DNA of 64,000 nucleotides from Coriaria nepalensis. Lineage: Eukaryota > Streptophyta > Magnoliopsida > Cucurbitales > Coriariaceae. Made by a program: the position numbers and the translations under genes. Below the pieces are notes generated by a model. It was given only the letters and a program-made list of their open reading frames with translations, had not been told where the DNA came from and made no database searches. The stretch covers positions 3,789,501 through 3,853,500 of the forward strand of contig CP114496.1 in NCBI GenBank assembly GCA_027186245.1, in the 5' to 3' direction. This document shows, piece after piece, positions 28,877 through 40,559 of the stretch (positions are counted from its first letter, which is position 1; each line of letters starts with the position of its first letter).

Positions 28877-30010
28877 TGTTGGAAAATTAGCTTATCAACG
28901 TGCTATGTTTATGCTTGATTTTGACTAGGACCCACTTCATGTAAACAAAAGATCAAAGCTGATTTGGATTCTCCTCCGTGAGAGCTTCGAATCGGTATAT
29001 GGTACGCTCAAAATGATTAATGGTTGAATGAGAAATTGAATCTCAAAGTGTGACCATTGAAATGGTTTGAAGGAAGAAAAATAAAGGAGAAATTTTATTC
29101 CACATTAGAAAGGAGAACGAGTGTGAAAGTGCTTATATAGAATTGCACATTTGTTAATAGGTAATAAAAAATAAGCTAGATTGCTCTCTCTTATGCACTC
29201 ATACAGGGGGGTGCAAATCCGAACCGGATCGAGCTTAGCTCGTGTGCGCCTGCACCTGGACGCGCCGAATGCCGGCTTAAAAACGACCCGGTTTGCCTTG
29301 GGCCTCTTTTTTTTTTTTCTCCCGGATATTTTTTTTTCTTCTTCTGTAGAAGATGAAAGGTTTGAAGATAAAAGGTTGAAGATGAAATTATGAAATTTAA
29401 TTTCATCATATTTAAACATGAATTAAACCCAAATTAATTTTCATTCCCCTCATGAGCCTATAAATTGACATCTTCCTCCCATTTGAAAACACACAATCAT
29501 AAACGAAATCTCTCATCCATCTAATTTCCTTCCTCCCTTTAGAGTTCTAAATTTCTAGTGTGGTAGAGTTCGAGCTAGTATTTAAGTTCGTTGGGAATAG
29601 TTTGGTGTTGCGCCGCTACTATTTGTCTCCGTTGTATTCTGGGAGACAGTCGCCGTTCAACCTTCTGCACCAACATGAAGAGACAAATCTGTTTTAAGGA
29701 AACAATTGCATAACAGGCTTCGGTTTGATTCTCTGTTACTATTCTGTTCTTCCTGTTATGTTCTATTTTTATATTATGTTTTGTTAATTTTACTATCCTG
29801 TTTACTTTTTCCAAATTATGTTTTATTCTGTTTTAATATTCTATTCTGTTTTTATAGATTATATTCTATTCTATTTTTTATGAATTCTATTTTACTATTC
29901 CATTATGTTTCTTACAAATTTTATTTTACATATTATTCTATTTTATAGCATCACTATTTTCATAGTTACTATTTACTATATTATGTTTATTATATATAAA
30001 CATTCCTATA
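28877..30010 (+). repeat. 3' LTR of copia element A
   Basis: 1134 bp, similar along its length to 24505-25665. It ends CCTATA where the 5' copy ends CCTACA. It is followed directly by the target duplication GAGGT. Confidence 0.9.
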
Positions 30011-30237
30011 GAGGTTCCATATGTGTTCATTTTGTGCTTGTTAACTTGGGTGTAATTGGGTTAGTGGTATAGTGAGTGGAAGTCAGAGGATCTTGTAAAA
30101 GTTATTTTCACCATAGTGCCAAATATTAGTTGCTCCCTTTCCGTGGACGTAAGCAAATTACTGAACCATGTAAATCTCGGGTGTCTTTATTTTCTCCTTT
30201 TCTAAATTTCTCTATGTTATCGTAGTATGCTTCAACA
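30011..30237 (+). repeat. U5 end of the 5' LTR of copia element B
   Basis: Resumes the LTR broken by element A and ends in CA just before the primer-binding site TGGTATCAGAGC at 30241-30252, which is complementary to initiator tRNA-Met. Confidence 0.7.
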
Positions 30238-30797
30238 AACTGGTATCAGAGCTATGACAACTACCAAATACGATGTGGAGAAATTTAATGGAGAAAATGA
30301 TTTCGGTCTATGGCGAGTTAAGATGCGAGCCGTGCTTATTCATCAAGGATTGGTGAAAGCATTGGTAGGAAGAGAGAAGCTGCCAACAACTCTGTCGGAT
30401 GCCAAAAAGGATGAGATCATGGAGAAGGCACATAGTGCTATCTTGTTGGGCTTGGGAAATGAAGTTCTACCAGAAGCAAATTACTAAACCATGTAAACCT
30501 CTGGTGTCTTTATTTTCTCCTTTTCTAAATTTCTCTATGTTATCGTAGTACGCTTCAACAAACTGGTATCAGAGCTATGACAACTACCAAATACGATGTG
30601 GAGAAATTTAATGGAGAAAATGATTTCGGTCTATGGCGAGTTAAGATGCGAGCCGTGCTTATTCATCAAGGATTGGTGAAAGCATTGGCAGGAAGAGAGA
30701 AGCTGCCAACAACTCTGTCAGATGCCAAAAAGGATGAGATCATGGAGAAGGCACATAGTGCTATCTTGTTGGGCTTGGGAAATGAAGTTCTACGAGA
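30152..30797 (+). repeat. 323-bp tandem duplication of U5, primer-binding site and gag start
   Basis: Units 30152-30474 and 30475-30797 are nearly identical. Each carries the LTR tail, the primer-binding site (30241-30252 and 30564-30575) and the first 70 or so codons of gag. Confidence 0.9.
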
Positions 30798-32490
30798 AGT
30801 TGGAGAGGAACACACTACTCCTAATTTATGGTTGAAGTTAGACAGCACGTACATGACAAAGTCACTCACCAATCAGTTATATTTGAAGAAAACGTTACAC
30901 TCTTAAAATGTAAGAAGTAATCCTATTAAAGAATATTTGGATGAGTTTAATAGAATTATCCTTGATTTAAAAATATATATACATTAAACTTATCGATGAA
31001 GAGGAAACAATCATTCTATTGTTCTTTGCAAAATTTCTATGAAAACTTCTCCAATATTACGATTTACGGTCGTGAAGAAAAGAGTTTTGGAGAGTAGATT
31101 GAGGCTCGACAGAAGGTCTAGTTGCAAGAGAAAGGTCCTGTTGATGGAAGAGGCATATCTAAATCACGATCAAAGCCTAAGAAATTCAAGTGTTTCTATT
31201 GTCTCGTGGAAGGGAAACTTAGAAAAAACTCTGCAGTGCACAAAGAAAAAGAAATAGAGAAGACTTCTAAAGCTTGAGATGCAGCAGTAGCAGATGGGTA
31301 CAATAGTGATGAGTGGGTCATCGATTCAGCCTGCTCCTTCCACATGTGTCCCTATAAGGATTGGTTTCTCTTCTATTAATCCCTAGAAGGAGGCAAGGTC
31401 CTTTTAGGCAACAACAAAGCCTGCAAGGTCACGGTATAGTCAGAGTAAGGATCAAGATGTTTGATGGGGTCGTGAGAAGATTGACTGACATCAAGCATGT
31501 TCTAGAATTGAAGAATAATCTATTTTCCTTAGGCACGCTCGACTCCAATGGCTAAACTTGCAAAGGTGAAGGTGGAGTCATACGTGTCTCAAGAGGTGCT
31601 CTTGTCGTGATGAAAAGGAAGAAAGCCAATGGGATTTACATACTTGAAGGAATCACAATTACAGGTACTTTTTCTGTTTCAACACTTTCGAATGTATATG
31701 CTACCAAATTATGGCATATGCTACCAAGGCATATTAGTGAGAGAGGTTTGGCTGAGCTAGGCTAGCAAGAACTGCTTTGTGGACAGAAGACCAGAAAATT
31801 AGACTTCTATGAGCACTTGTCTTTGGAAAATAGTGTCCTGTAAAGATTAGCACAACGATCCATCGAAGAGCACGGTGGACTACATCCATTCAGAATTATG
31901 GGATCATTCTCAAGTTCCCACTCATGGTAGGCATGTACATGCTGACCTTTATTAAGGATTATTCAAGAAATGTTTAGATATTTATTTTGAAACAGGAAGG
32001 TGAAGTATTTGTTAAGTTCAAGCAGTGGAAAGTCTTGATTGAGAAGCAAACTAGAAATCAGATCAAACGATTGAGAATTGAGAATGGCTTGGAGTTTTGT
32101 GGAGGAATATTCGATAAAACTCCACAAGGATAATGGCATTGTCAGGCACCAAACTCTCAGAAACACTCCACAATAAAATGGGTTGGCTGAACGAATGAAC
32201 ATAGCTCTAATAGAGAGAGAAAGGTACATGCTCTCAAATGTAGTACTTCAAAAGGAATTTTGGGCTGAAACTGTCAACACAACTTGTTACCTACCAGCAA
32301 ATGTCCATCTTCTACAATCGACTTCAAGACTCCAGAAGAAATGTGGTCAGGTACTCATGTTAACTATGAAAATGAGATTTTTGTTGTTTTCATGCTTATA
32401 CTCATGTTAAGGAAGGAAGCTAGAGCCAAGTGTAAGGAAATGCATTTTTTTGGGTATCCCGAGGGTATAAAGTGTTTGAAGATATGATTC
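30254..32490 (+). pseudogene. Copia element B: gag, protease and integrase remains
   Basis: Two gag starts (30254 and 30577) read MTTTKYDVEKFNGENDFGLW, typical of Ty1/copia gag. After a stop at 30904-30906, weaker gag and finger sequence follows. The protease motif is at about 31316 (WVIDSACSFHMCPYKDWF, active-site DSA in place of DSG or DTG). GAG-pre-integrase (HISERGLAELG) is near 31725. Integrase pieces run to NGLAERMNIALIERERYMLS at 32177-32236. Stops and frameshifts are frequent and the match ends near 32490, so RT and RNase H are missing. It is dead. Confidence 0.8.
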
Positions 32491-33123
32491 AATTGCTCAA
32501 ATGAAAGATGATCCAAAAATAGTTGACTTTTTGTTTGAATCATTTTTCTGCTTTGATTTCTCTTCTAGAAGCAAGCCTAGATCATTACAAACTTGTGGGA
32601 TCAAGTCTCATCTAATTTGGTTCTTTGGAAGTCAAGTTTGAACTCCAATTCAGTTTTACTATTCCATTGACAGTTTGAGTTCAATTCTGATCTTGGCTGG
32701 TCCAATTCCTCCTTATATGCCTTGGATCAAGTTTGAATTGATGTTAGCTTGCTGAAGGAGTTTTATGCAAGGTCAGATTGAAGGTGGTTCAAGTTATGGC
32801 CATTTTTTTTTCACTGTCAATGAAGTGGTTGGAGAATTTCAGTCTTTCTATTTTTTTTTTTTGTCCTTTTCTATTTTTTATTGTAAGTGTCATTACTCTT
32901 GTTGAGTATAAGTGTTCTTCACGTTTTTGTGTAGCATGTTAATGGTGCACTGGTGTTGTACTTTGTTTATGAATGTATGTTGGTATTTATTCAAGTTCTG
33001 ATCAATGAAAATTTGCTAAAGTTTTAAAACTCCCCTGTTTTCATATTCTCTATTTTTCTAAGTTTGCTACTCTTATGTTCTTGAGGTGAAACACTTTCTA
33101 TGTTTGTCCTTTTAATTCTAACA
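32490..33123 (+). repeat. Probable 5' LTR of copia element C
   Basis: Non-coding, with poly-T runs and a terminal ...CTAACA directly before the primer-binding site TGGTATCAGAGC at 33124-33135. The LTR start is not resolved and no 3' partner was found. Confidence 0.5.
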
Positions 33124-33223
33124 TGGTATCAGAGCACATTTAAGATCAAAAAACCGTTGAACAAAACCTTACCTCTCATCTTTTTTTCCAAAAAAAAAAA
33201 CTAAAGTAAGTTGAAGAAGAGAG

Positions 33224-34760
33224 ATGGCTCCTAAGCAAGGTGTCAACTTACTTTCACCTCCAGTATTTAGTGGTTATGGATATCAGTGTTGGTCTACAAA
33301 GATGACCACGTATCTTCATGCTCATGGCCTTTGGGAATCAGTGGAGAATAGTTATAAACCACCATTAGAGGAGGTGGATTATACATTGGAGCAGATCAAG
33401 TAATAGAAGATAGAAAAACAATTATAGAGCTTTGGCCATCATTCAATCAGGGATTAATGATAAGCTATTCAGTCGGATCATTAGCATAAATTCAGCCGAA
33501 GATGCATGGGATGTCTTGCAGAAGGAATTCCAAAGGAGTGAGAGGGTGAGGAACATCAAATTATTAAACCTCAAAAGAGATTTTGAGAGGTTAAAAATGA
33601 AGGAATCTGAGTCCATTAAGGACTATGCTGAGAGGAATGATGGCGGTCTCTAATCAAATGAAGGCCCTTGGAGAGAATGTTACAGAAAAGGTAATGGTTG
33701 AAAAGATGCTTGTAAGTATTACTTCCAAGTTTGACTCCAAGATTAATGCAATAGAAGAAAGCAAGGATATTGGCTCCTTAACCATGACAGAACTCATTGA
33801 TTCATTGGAGGCTAATGAATCAAGACATGCAAAGAAGAAAGAGGAGGATGTTGAAGGTGCATTCCAAATGGAGCATAAGGAACACCTTGAGAGAATTATC
33901 GAGGTAGTGCCCCTCATGGCTCAAGTAGTTCTGAAAACATAAAGAAAACCGGTTGCTCTATTTGCAAGTAAAAGTTCCATGGTGAGAAAACATGTCGATG
34001 GAAAGGGAAGCCTAAGTGCTACTATTGTAAGTTGTTTGGCCATATTGAGAAGATTTGCTTCAAGAAGAAGAGAGACAGAGAACCTGAGCAACCTCAACAA
34101 GTCAATGTAGCTGAAGCCAAAAATGAAGAACACCTCTTCATGGCTACTGAGTTTTTCAAACTCAAGACTAGTGATGAGTGGCTGATTAATAGTGGTTGTA
34201 CTAACTATATGACACATGATGAAGGTAGGTCTATTTAAAGATATAGACATAAGTTTTTCAACTAATGTCATAGTTAGAAATGGGGAAGTTGTAAGGGCTA
34301 GAGGAAAAGGGAAAATTACTATCAAGACTAGAAAAGAGATGAGGCTATCTCGAATGTGCTTCTAGTTCCTAGCTTGCAACATAATCTCCTGAGTGTTGGA
34401 GAACTTATGAAGAATGGATACTTTGTGTTATTTGAAGATAAGCATTGTATCATTCTGGATTCAAAGAGGAAGCAAGTGGCTCAAGTTCCTGTTAATCACA
34501 ATAGTTTCTCTGTGAAATGAAGACATCAAGCTTTAAGTTGCAAGAAAGATGAAGCTTGGATTTGGCATAAAAGGTTTGGTCACTTTGACCTCAAAGTAAT
34601 AGAGAGGTTAAGCTCAGAAGCTATAGTTGAAGGTTTGCCTCAAGTTAAGCCTTAATCTTAGATCTGTAAAAATTGCCAAATGGGAAAGTTGAAAAGAAAT
34701 CATTTCCCAAGAATCAAGCCTCCTATTAGGGTCTTTCTTGACTTTTTAGAAATCACTAAA
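33224..34760 (+). pseudogene. Copia element C: gag, zinc knuckle and protease start
   Basis: Begins at ATG 33224 (MAPKQGVNLLSPPVFSGYGY). Gag then continues through LFSRIISINSAEDAWDVLQK (33460-33519) and KALGENVTEKVMVEKMLVSI (33661-33720). The CCHC knuckle CYYCKLFGHIEKIC lies at about 34019-34060, the protease start DEWLINSGCTNYMTHD at 34174-34221, and the pre-integrase finger near 34550-34690 (HKRFGHFDL, CKNCQMGKL). At least four stops or frameshifts interrupt it. The element is cut off near 34760, before integrase. Confidence 0.85.
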
Positions 34761-34989
34761 AGCCTTGTTTTTTGATATAACTGTTTTATAATTTTAGGGT
34801 ACATATAAGATTCCCAAAATTTATCCTAACAATTGGATGTCAATATTTTTTTCTAAATTCAAGATTTGAAATTCTTAAGGATTCATGAGATAATACCATT
34901 TCTACTTAATTCTAAATCTATACTAGATTCAAAATCTAAAAAATAGCTCTAGAACATCCTCATACTATGATATTTATCAACAACTTAGG

Positions 34990-37090
34990 TAGGAAAAGTT
35001 TAATAGAAAGAGGATAGCCTCTTACCTTTATGCAAGATTGAAAAAATATCTTCATTAACTTGCAAATTCCTGTATTCAGATTTTTTGAGTCGATCTATCA
35101 CTACCCAAATTGAATCATACCCTTTTGTAGTTTTTGGTAGTCCGATAACAAAATCCATGGCTATTTGCTCTAATTTCCCTTCATGAACTTCAACTGGTTG
35201 CAACTTTCCTATAGGTCTCTTGTGCTCAGTTTTGATTCTTTGACAAGTTAAACACTTAGTTACAAAATTTACCACATCCTTTTTCATTCATAGCCACAAA
35301 AAATGTTATTTTCGGCCTATACATTTTTTGGCGCTTAGATGTACCGAATAAGGCATTAATTTAATACGTGATTATTCATTTCTTCATTATAGGGAATGCA
35401 TAGTCTTCCCGTAAAACTAAGGACACTATCCTTAGAAATTTAAAAATCATAATTTTCCATCTCTTACTTCTTAGCTTATCTTTTTTATCTCAACATCTAA
35501 CTCTTCCGCACTTTTAATATCTTCAAATATAGTTAGTTGAAGGGTCAAAGTTGATAATTATCATATTACTAGCTCTATCTTTACTTCACACATTTTCTTC
35601 CATAATGTATATTGTAATACATATAGGGTAGCAAGGCTCGTAGAAGATTTCCAACTTAAAGCATCGACCACTTTATTTACCTTTCCTAGGTGATAACATA
35701 TTTTATAGTCATAATCCTTTATCAACTCCAACCACCATATCTTTCTCACAATAAGTTCTTTCCGTGTGAAGAATTATTTTCAAGTTTTAATGGTTGGTAT
35801 AAATCTCACATCGTAACCCATAAAGATAGTGCCTCTAAATCTTAAGAGAAAATACTACAACAAAAAGCTCCAAGTCATGGGTTTGGTAGTTCTTCTAGTA
35901 ATCTTTAAGGTGACGGGATGTATAAGCAATCACCTTCTCATTCTGCATCAACACTGCTCCCAATTCTAACTTAGATGCATTACTATATATTACAAACCCA
36001 TTTTCACTTTCTAGAATCGTAAGAAAAGGAGCGCTACTTAGCCTTTCTTTGAGCTCCTGAAAGCTTTTCTCATAAGTTTCTGTCAACTTAAACTTTTAAC
36101 TTTTGAGACATCTGGTGAGTGGTGTGGCAATCTTAAAAAGGCCTTCAACGAATTGTCTATTATAGATATCTAATCTTAAGAAACTTCGCACCTTCGAGAT
36201 GTTATTTTGTCTAGACCTTTTGTCTATAAATAGCCAACTACTCACTGCTTCCATTTTTGATGGATCCACAAATATTTCATCTTTAGAAACCACATTTCCT
36301 AAGAAATTGACTCGATCAAGCCAAAATTCACACTTCTTAAATTTGGTATAAAGTTGACGATCTCTTAATATTTGCAACACTATTTCCAAATGCCCTGAAT
36401 GCTCTTTCTTAGACTTTTAATAAAAAAAAATGTCATCATTGAAGACAATAACAAACTTATCTAGGTACTCCTTAAAAACTTGATTCATTAAATCCATAAA
36501 GGCGATTGGGGCATTGGTAAGTCGGAACGACATCACAAAAAATGTATAATGTCTATAGCACATATGGAAAGCCAATTTTGAGATGCCACTTTCTTGGATC
36601 TTCATTTCGTGGTATCCAGATCTCAAATCGATTTTAGAAAATATGAATACTCCTTGTAATTGATCGAACAAAACGTCTATCCTTGGAAGAGGATATTTGT
36701 TCTTTGTGATTTCTTTATTGAGCTCCTTGTAGTTGATGCACATTCTCATCCGCCCATCTTTCGTTTTCACAAACAACACGGGTGCTTCCCAATGTGAGAA
36801 ACTAGAATGGATTTATCCATTGTCTAGTAATTTTTACTATTATGCTTTAAGTTCCTTCAATTTTTCTTTGACCATACGACATAAAGCTTTGGCCATACGA
36901 CATAAAGCTTTTGAAATTGGTGTAGTCCCTAGTACCAATTCTATTTTAAGTTCAATCTCATAATCTAGAGGAAGTCTTGGTAATTCCTCAGGAAAAGCTT
37001 TAAGAAAATTACAAACCACCGAGACATGTTTATGCTTTAGTTGTTCTTCCTTGGTAGTATCTACTATACTAGCAAGGTACCCGATACAAC
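34990..37090 (-). pseudogene. Ty3/gypsy pol remnant: RT, RNase H, integrase start
   Basis: Minus strand, in order: the RT start region with a small direct repeat (36880-36915); the RT core (36779-36417) with [15 protein letters not shown] and a degenerate catalytic box FNDDI in place of YIDDI; the RT thumb (36389-36096, FLGNVVSKDEI); RNase H (36086-35561, YSNASKLELGAVL and a late VVDALSW); and the integrase finger and core start (35287-35000, CLTCQRIKTEHKRPIGKLQP and MDFVIGLPKT). Stops occur between each block. No LTR was found. Inactive. Confidence 0.85.
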
Positions 37091-37399
37091 CACTCTATTA
37101 GAAATTCATGCATACAAAGTAGCAGAAGTAATATGCATAGTTCCATAAGCAAATTTGATTATACAACATTCATATATCACATATATAAACTTTTTACAAA
37201 AACAGTACTGTAAATTTTGAAAATTTAAATTTTAAGTTTTCATTAGAGGGTTACATTAACTTAATGAGCAAACTACTACAATTCATCTAGCGAACCAAAC
37301 TGAAGGGTCAAGACACTCATATGTTCATCCTTTAATTGTAATCCACACAATTCATTTGCTCAGTTAATTTTCTATGTTGAGATTCAACTCATGAATTAA

Positions 37400-38300
37400 A
37401 AGGTTCGAGAAAAGGGATGGGAAAGTGCCTTAATGAATGGATCTGCAATGTTGTCATCTGTGTCAACCCTTTCTATGTTGGCGTCCCTTCTTCCAATTAT
37501 CTTTTGGATGAGATGCTAACATCGCAACATGTGTTTAGATTTTTTATAAGACATTGGTTCCTTCGCTTGTGCTATTACAACGTTATTATCACAATACACT
37601 ACTATGTGATCAATGATTCTTGGAACCACGCCAAGTTCAGTTATGAATTTTTTCATCTAAACTGCTTATTTTGCTGCTTTTAAAGTTATAATGTATCGGC
37701 CTTAGTGATGGAATCTGCAGTCATTTCCTGTTTAAGACTCTTCCAACTAACCACTTTACCATTGAGCTTGAAAATGTAACCTGAAATTGAAAGTTAGTTA
37801 TTCCTAGAATATAAGATGCTTAACCCAACTCCTTCAAGCCTTATGTATATCGATTGGGTCAAGCCTAGCAACATTCTAGACCTATCTTTATAGATCTTTA
37901 TTCCCAGAATATAGGATGCTTCACCTAAATCTTTCATGGAGAAATTCGATGATAACCACAACTGTGTAGACTATAACATACCTACATCATTTCCAATGAG
38001 GAGTATGTCATCCAAATATAAAATGATAAAAGTAACAGAGCTCCCACTAACTTTTTTGTACACAGATGAATTATCTTATTCTTAATAAAGTCAAACAATT
38101 TGATCGGTTCATCGAACGAATGTTCCAACTCCAAGATCATTGTTTTAGGTCATATATAGACCTTTGTAGCTGACACAAATTCCTTGTGTTTTTCTTGTCT
38201 GTGAATCCCTCAAATTCTATCATGTATGCATCCTACTCGAGGTACCTAATTGGATGATTGTTCATGAAGCCCTCAGATTGTATCATATAGTGTAGGACTT
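37400..38300 (-). pseudogene. Copia pol 3' remnant: RT end and RNase H
   Basis: Minus strand from about 38220: the RT palm text near QLQRSIYDLKQ, then the IKIY..LGL segment. RNase H follows, with GYIFKLNGKVVSWKSLKQEM at about 37785-37725. The catalytic RT aspartates are partly lost and many stops occur. It adjoins the gypsy remnant, so this is nested transposon debris. Confidence 0.75.
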
Positions 38301-39074
38301 TAATGAAAAGACTATGATGACAAGAATAAATGTTAAGCCGAGTGGCAATTTTGGTAATGAACAAATTGGATGATTGTGTTTATGTTAGTGTTAAAACCTC
38401 TTGCAATGAAGCCTTTAAGACCTATTTATAGGCATTTCCACCGGTTGGAGTTCCTTTGCCACCAAGTCACGCCAAAACCCACTTCCCTCTTTTTAGGCGA
38501 GCTTCTCTCCACATTCGGCCGATTATGTAACTAGCCATTTATGTTCCCTTGATTTTAGATCCATCAGCCCATTCCTTCACTCTAGTTTCGATCGAACGTA
38601 GTCGTGATGCTATCTAGGTTTCAATCCTCATACGCTTTCTTCCTCTAGATCGGCTAATATCTTCCTTCCTTGCTTTTAGCATCTTTACCCTATTCTTCCT
38701 CCTTCAATTTTGTGGCCAAGTTGCTGTTTGTTTTAGATTCATTGATTTGCATACTCAATTTCTACAATTTAAGGAGTTATTCTAGTAATTTGAATATTTG
38801 TTCTAACTACTTCAAGTGAATTTTAGGCCGATCGCCTAGTCTGGCCAATGCTCACGAAGGATGTTGTAGTCAAATATGACAACAACTACTTGCCATGTGC
38901 CCAAATATCGATTTTGGCATCAACGACTCTATGAAATGAATTATAGTTGCTACATCCTTAAGCGATGTGGAATTTCTAGTAATTCCTGAAAGCAAGTCAA
39001 AGAATATGTTTGGTCAAAATCAATTTTTTTTCAACCTATTTGCGGAAAATATGGCTTGACTTCCAAGAAATAAG
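38300..39074. other. Non-coding DNA between transposon remnants
   Basis: Nothing recognisable; may include LTR debris of the neighbouring copia. Confidence 0.4.
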
Positions 39075-39308
39075 TGTTAGGATGTGATTGATGAAGAAAG
39101 GAAGACTTGATTTTATATATCTTCAATATCTTTATCGTATCTTTAGTATATTTATCATTTAGTTATCTCATAATATTTTTAGTTATTTGTTATCTTCTAG
39201 TTTAATTAATGAATGAATTGAGTAATTTTTGAATTACTGTTAGTTTTTTGTAACTCTGGTTCCAATTTTCTATCTCAAATAAGTAGTCAAGGATTCAAGG
39301 TTTCAACA
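39075..39308 (+). repeat. 5' LTR of the miniature element
   Basis: 234 bp, TGTTAGGATGTG...TTTCAACA, preceded by ATAAG. Confidence 0.85.
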
Positions 39309-39604
39309 ATTGGTATCATAACCAAGTTACTTGATAGGTTATATTGTGTCCAATGTGCAGATCCAATCGAGATCTAAAGCCTTTGAAGGATTTCAGCAGG
39401 ACATGCTACAAACGCTATAGAATTCCGAAAAGAAATTTCAAAGGATTGAAAATTCCTTAAACCAGTTAGTAGACCGGTCACATAATTGTGATGTGAAGTG
39501 GCGACACCATCACCATTGCAAAGATCATTAAAGTCTATCAAACTGTTCTAGCCACTCATCTACTAAGCAACCAAAATTACCATATGATTCGTCTCTCACA
39601 AGTT

Positions 39605-40197
39605 TCAACAACAATAAAGATGTTCCCAAAGATTGAAGGAAAGAAGCTTTCTTTCTCATAATTTCTTGCTGGTTTGTACAATAAATTTGAAAAATCTAAA
39701 AAAAAGGTTCGTCGTCGTCTTCAAGTACCACATCTAATGATGAGGATGAACTTTTTGCATTTGAAGAAGATCAACATGACTTGCATAAAAGACAAGAAGA
39801 AGAGCTAGAATTGAAGCCATTTATCATTTCAATAAGCAATAAAGAGTTAAAGAAGAGAGGAAAGGAGGACATACTTGCTGCCAATACCATTGTCAAGGTA
39901 AAATAGGTCACGTTAAAAGACAACTATGATGCCTTTACTATGGTTACACGAATACGAGCTTCAATTTTTTATGGTGAAAATATTTGCAATGACATAACAA
40001 TTAAAAAGCTATCGACAAGAGGTAAAAAGTTCTTAAAGAATATTGTTGCAGTTTATATATCTCATAGGAAGAGGTATAGTTTATTGGGGCATAATGGAAT
40101 AGGGAAGTCTACATCATTAAAGCTTTTTTCTTGGAGGAACATACTTGACGTGCTTTTTGAACAAGAAGTAGTGGGTTATGATAGAAGAAACAATTAG
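39605..40197 (+). pseudogene. Captured processed fragment of an ABCF (GCN20-type) ATP-binding protein gene
   Basis: Plant ABCF4-type proteins are soluble ABC ATPases with no membrane domain, linked to translation control. The fragment covers roughly the first 200 residues without introns. It contains a Lys-rich N-terminus, SSSSSSTTSNDEDELF, HKRQEEELELKP, ISNKELKKRGKEDILAA, NYDAFTMVTRIRAS, and then the first ABC domain start with a Walker A box LLGHNGIGKST (consensus GxxGxGKS/T kept) and LFEQEVVGYDR. Lesions are a frameshift in a run of 8 A (39698-39705), a stop at 39648-39650, a stop TAG at 39904-39906 and a stop TAG at 40195-40197. It lies between the LTRs, so it moved as RNA. Not a working protein. 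Confidence 0.85.
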
Positions 40198-40270
40198 GAA
40201 ATGAAACAATAATTTTCCAATTTAAAACTTGAGGACAATGTTTTTTTTTTTTTTTTTCCGAGGACAACAA

Positions 40271-40554
40271 TGTTAAAATGCGATCAATGAAGATAAGAAG
40301 AACTGATTCTAGATATCTTTGGCATCTTTAGGATATTTATCTTTTAGTTATCTCTTATTATTTTTAGTTATTTGTAGTTACCTTCTAGTTTGATTAATTT
40401 ATGAGTATTAGAAATTTAGGGTTATAAATAATAGTAGATGTAGAATGAAAGTTGTTGAATGAATGAATTGAGTAATTTTTTAATTACTGTTAGTTGTTCG
40501 TAACTCCGGTTTAATCTTTTACCACAAAGTAGTCAAGGATTCAATGGTTCAACA
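40271..40554 (+). repeat. 3' LTR of the miniature element
   Basis: 284 bp, TGTTAAAATGCG...GTTCAACA, followed by ATAAG. A GAGGACAA purine tract occurs twice just upstream (about 40229 and 40260), separated by a long T run. Confidence 0.85.
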
Positions 40555-40559
40555 ATAAG

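Larger units (their letters stand above)
24505..30010 (+). mobile_element. Copia element A: gag-only, non-autonomous, complete with LTRs and TSD
   Basis: The 5' LTR (24505-25665) and 3' LTR (28877-30010) share starts (TGTTGGAAAATTAG) and ends (AACATTCCTA). The element is flanked by the 5-bp target duplication GAGGT (24500-24504 and 30011-30015). The 3.2-kb interior has a gag gene (26751-27471) and a scrap of the RNase H tail (28165-28262), but protease, integrase and RT are deleted. A purine tract (AGGGGA) sits just before the 3' LTR. No standard primer-binding site follows the 5' LTR, which reads GCCTAAAATAG instead. Also inside are a 54-bp tandem duplication (26387-26494) and a 22-base G-rich run (28359-28380). 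Confidence 0.9.
39075..40554 (+). mobile_element. Miniature LTR retrotransposon (TRIM-like) carrying a host ABCF gene piece
   Basis: Two direct LTRs, 39075-39308 and 40271-40554, begin TGTTA and end TTCAACA. They share text such as AATTACTGTTAGTT and GTAGTCAAGGATTCAA. The element is flanked by the 5-bp target duplication ATAAG (39070-39074 and 40555-40559). A primer-binding-like TGGTATCATAACC starts at 39311. Total length is 1480 bp, with no gag or pol. The interior instead holds an intronless fragment of a host ABC-F protein gene (39605-40197). The 3' LTR has about 50 bp not present in the 5' copy. Confidence 0.85.

Noticed and set aside
39940..40197. A functional small ABC ATPase
   Set aside because: It has only one Walker A region, no ABC signature or Walker B, lies between LTRs and is preceded by stops in the same frame.
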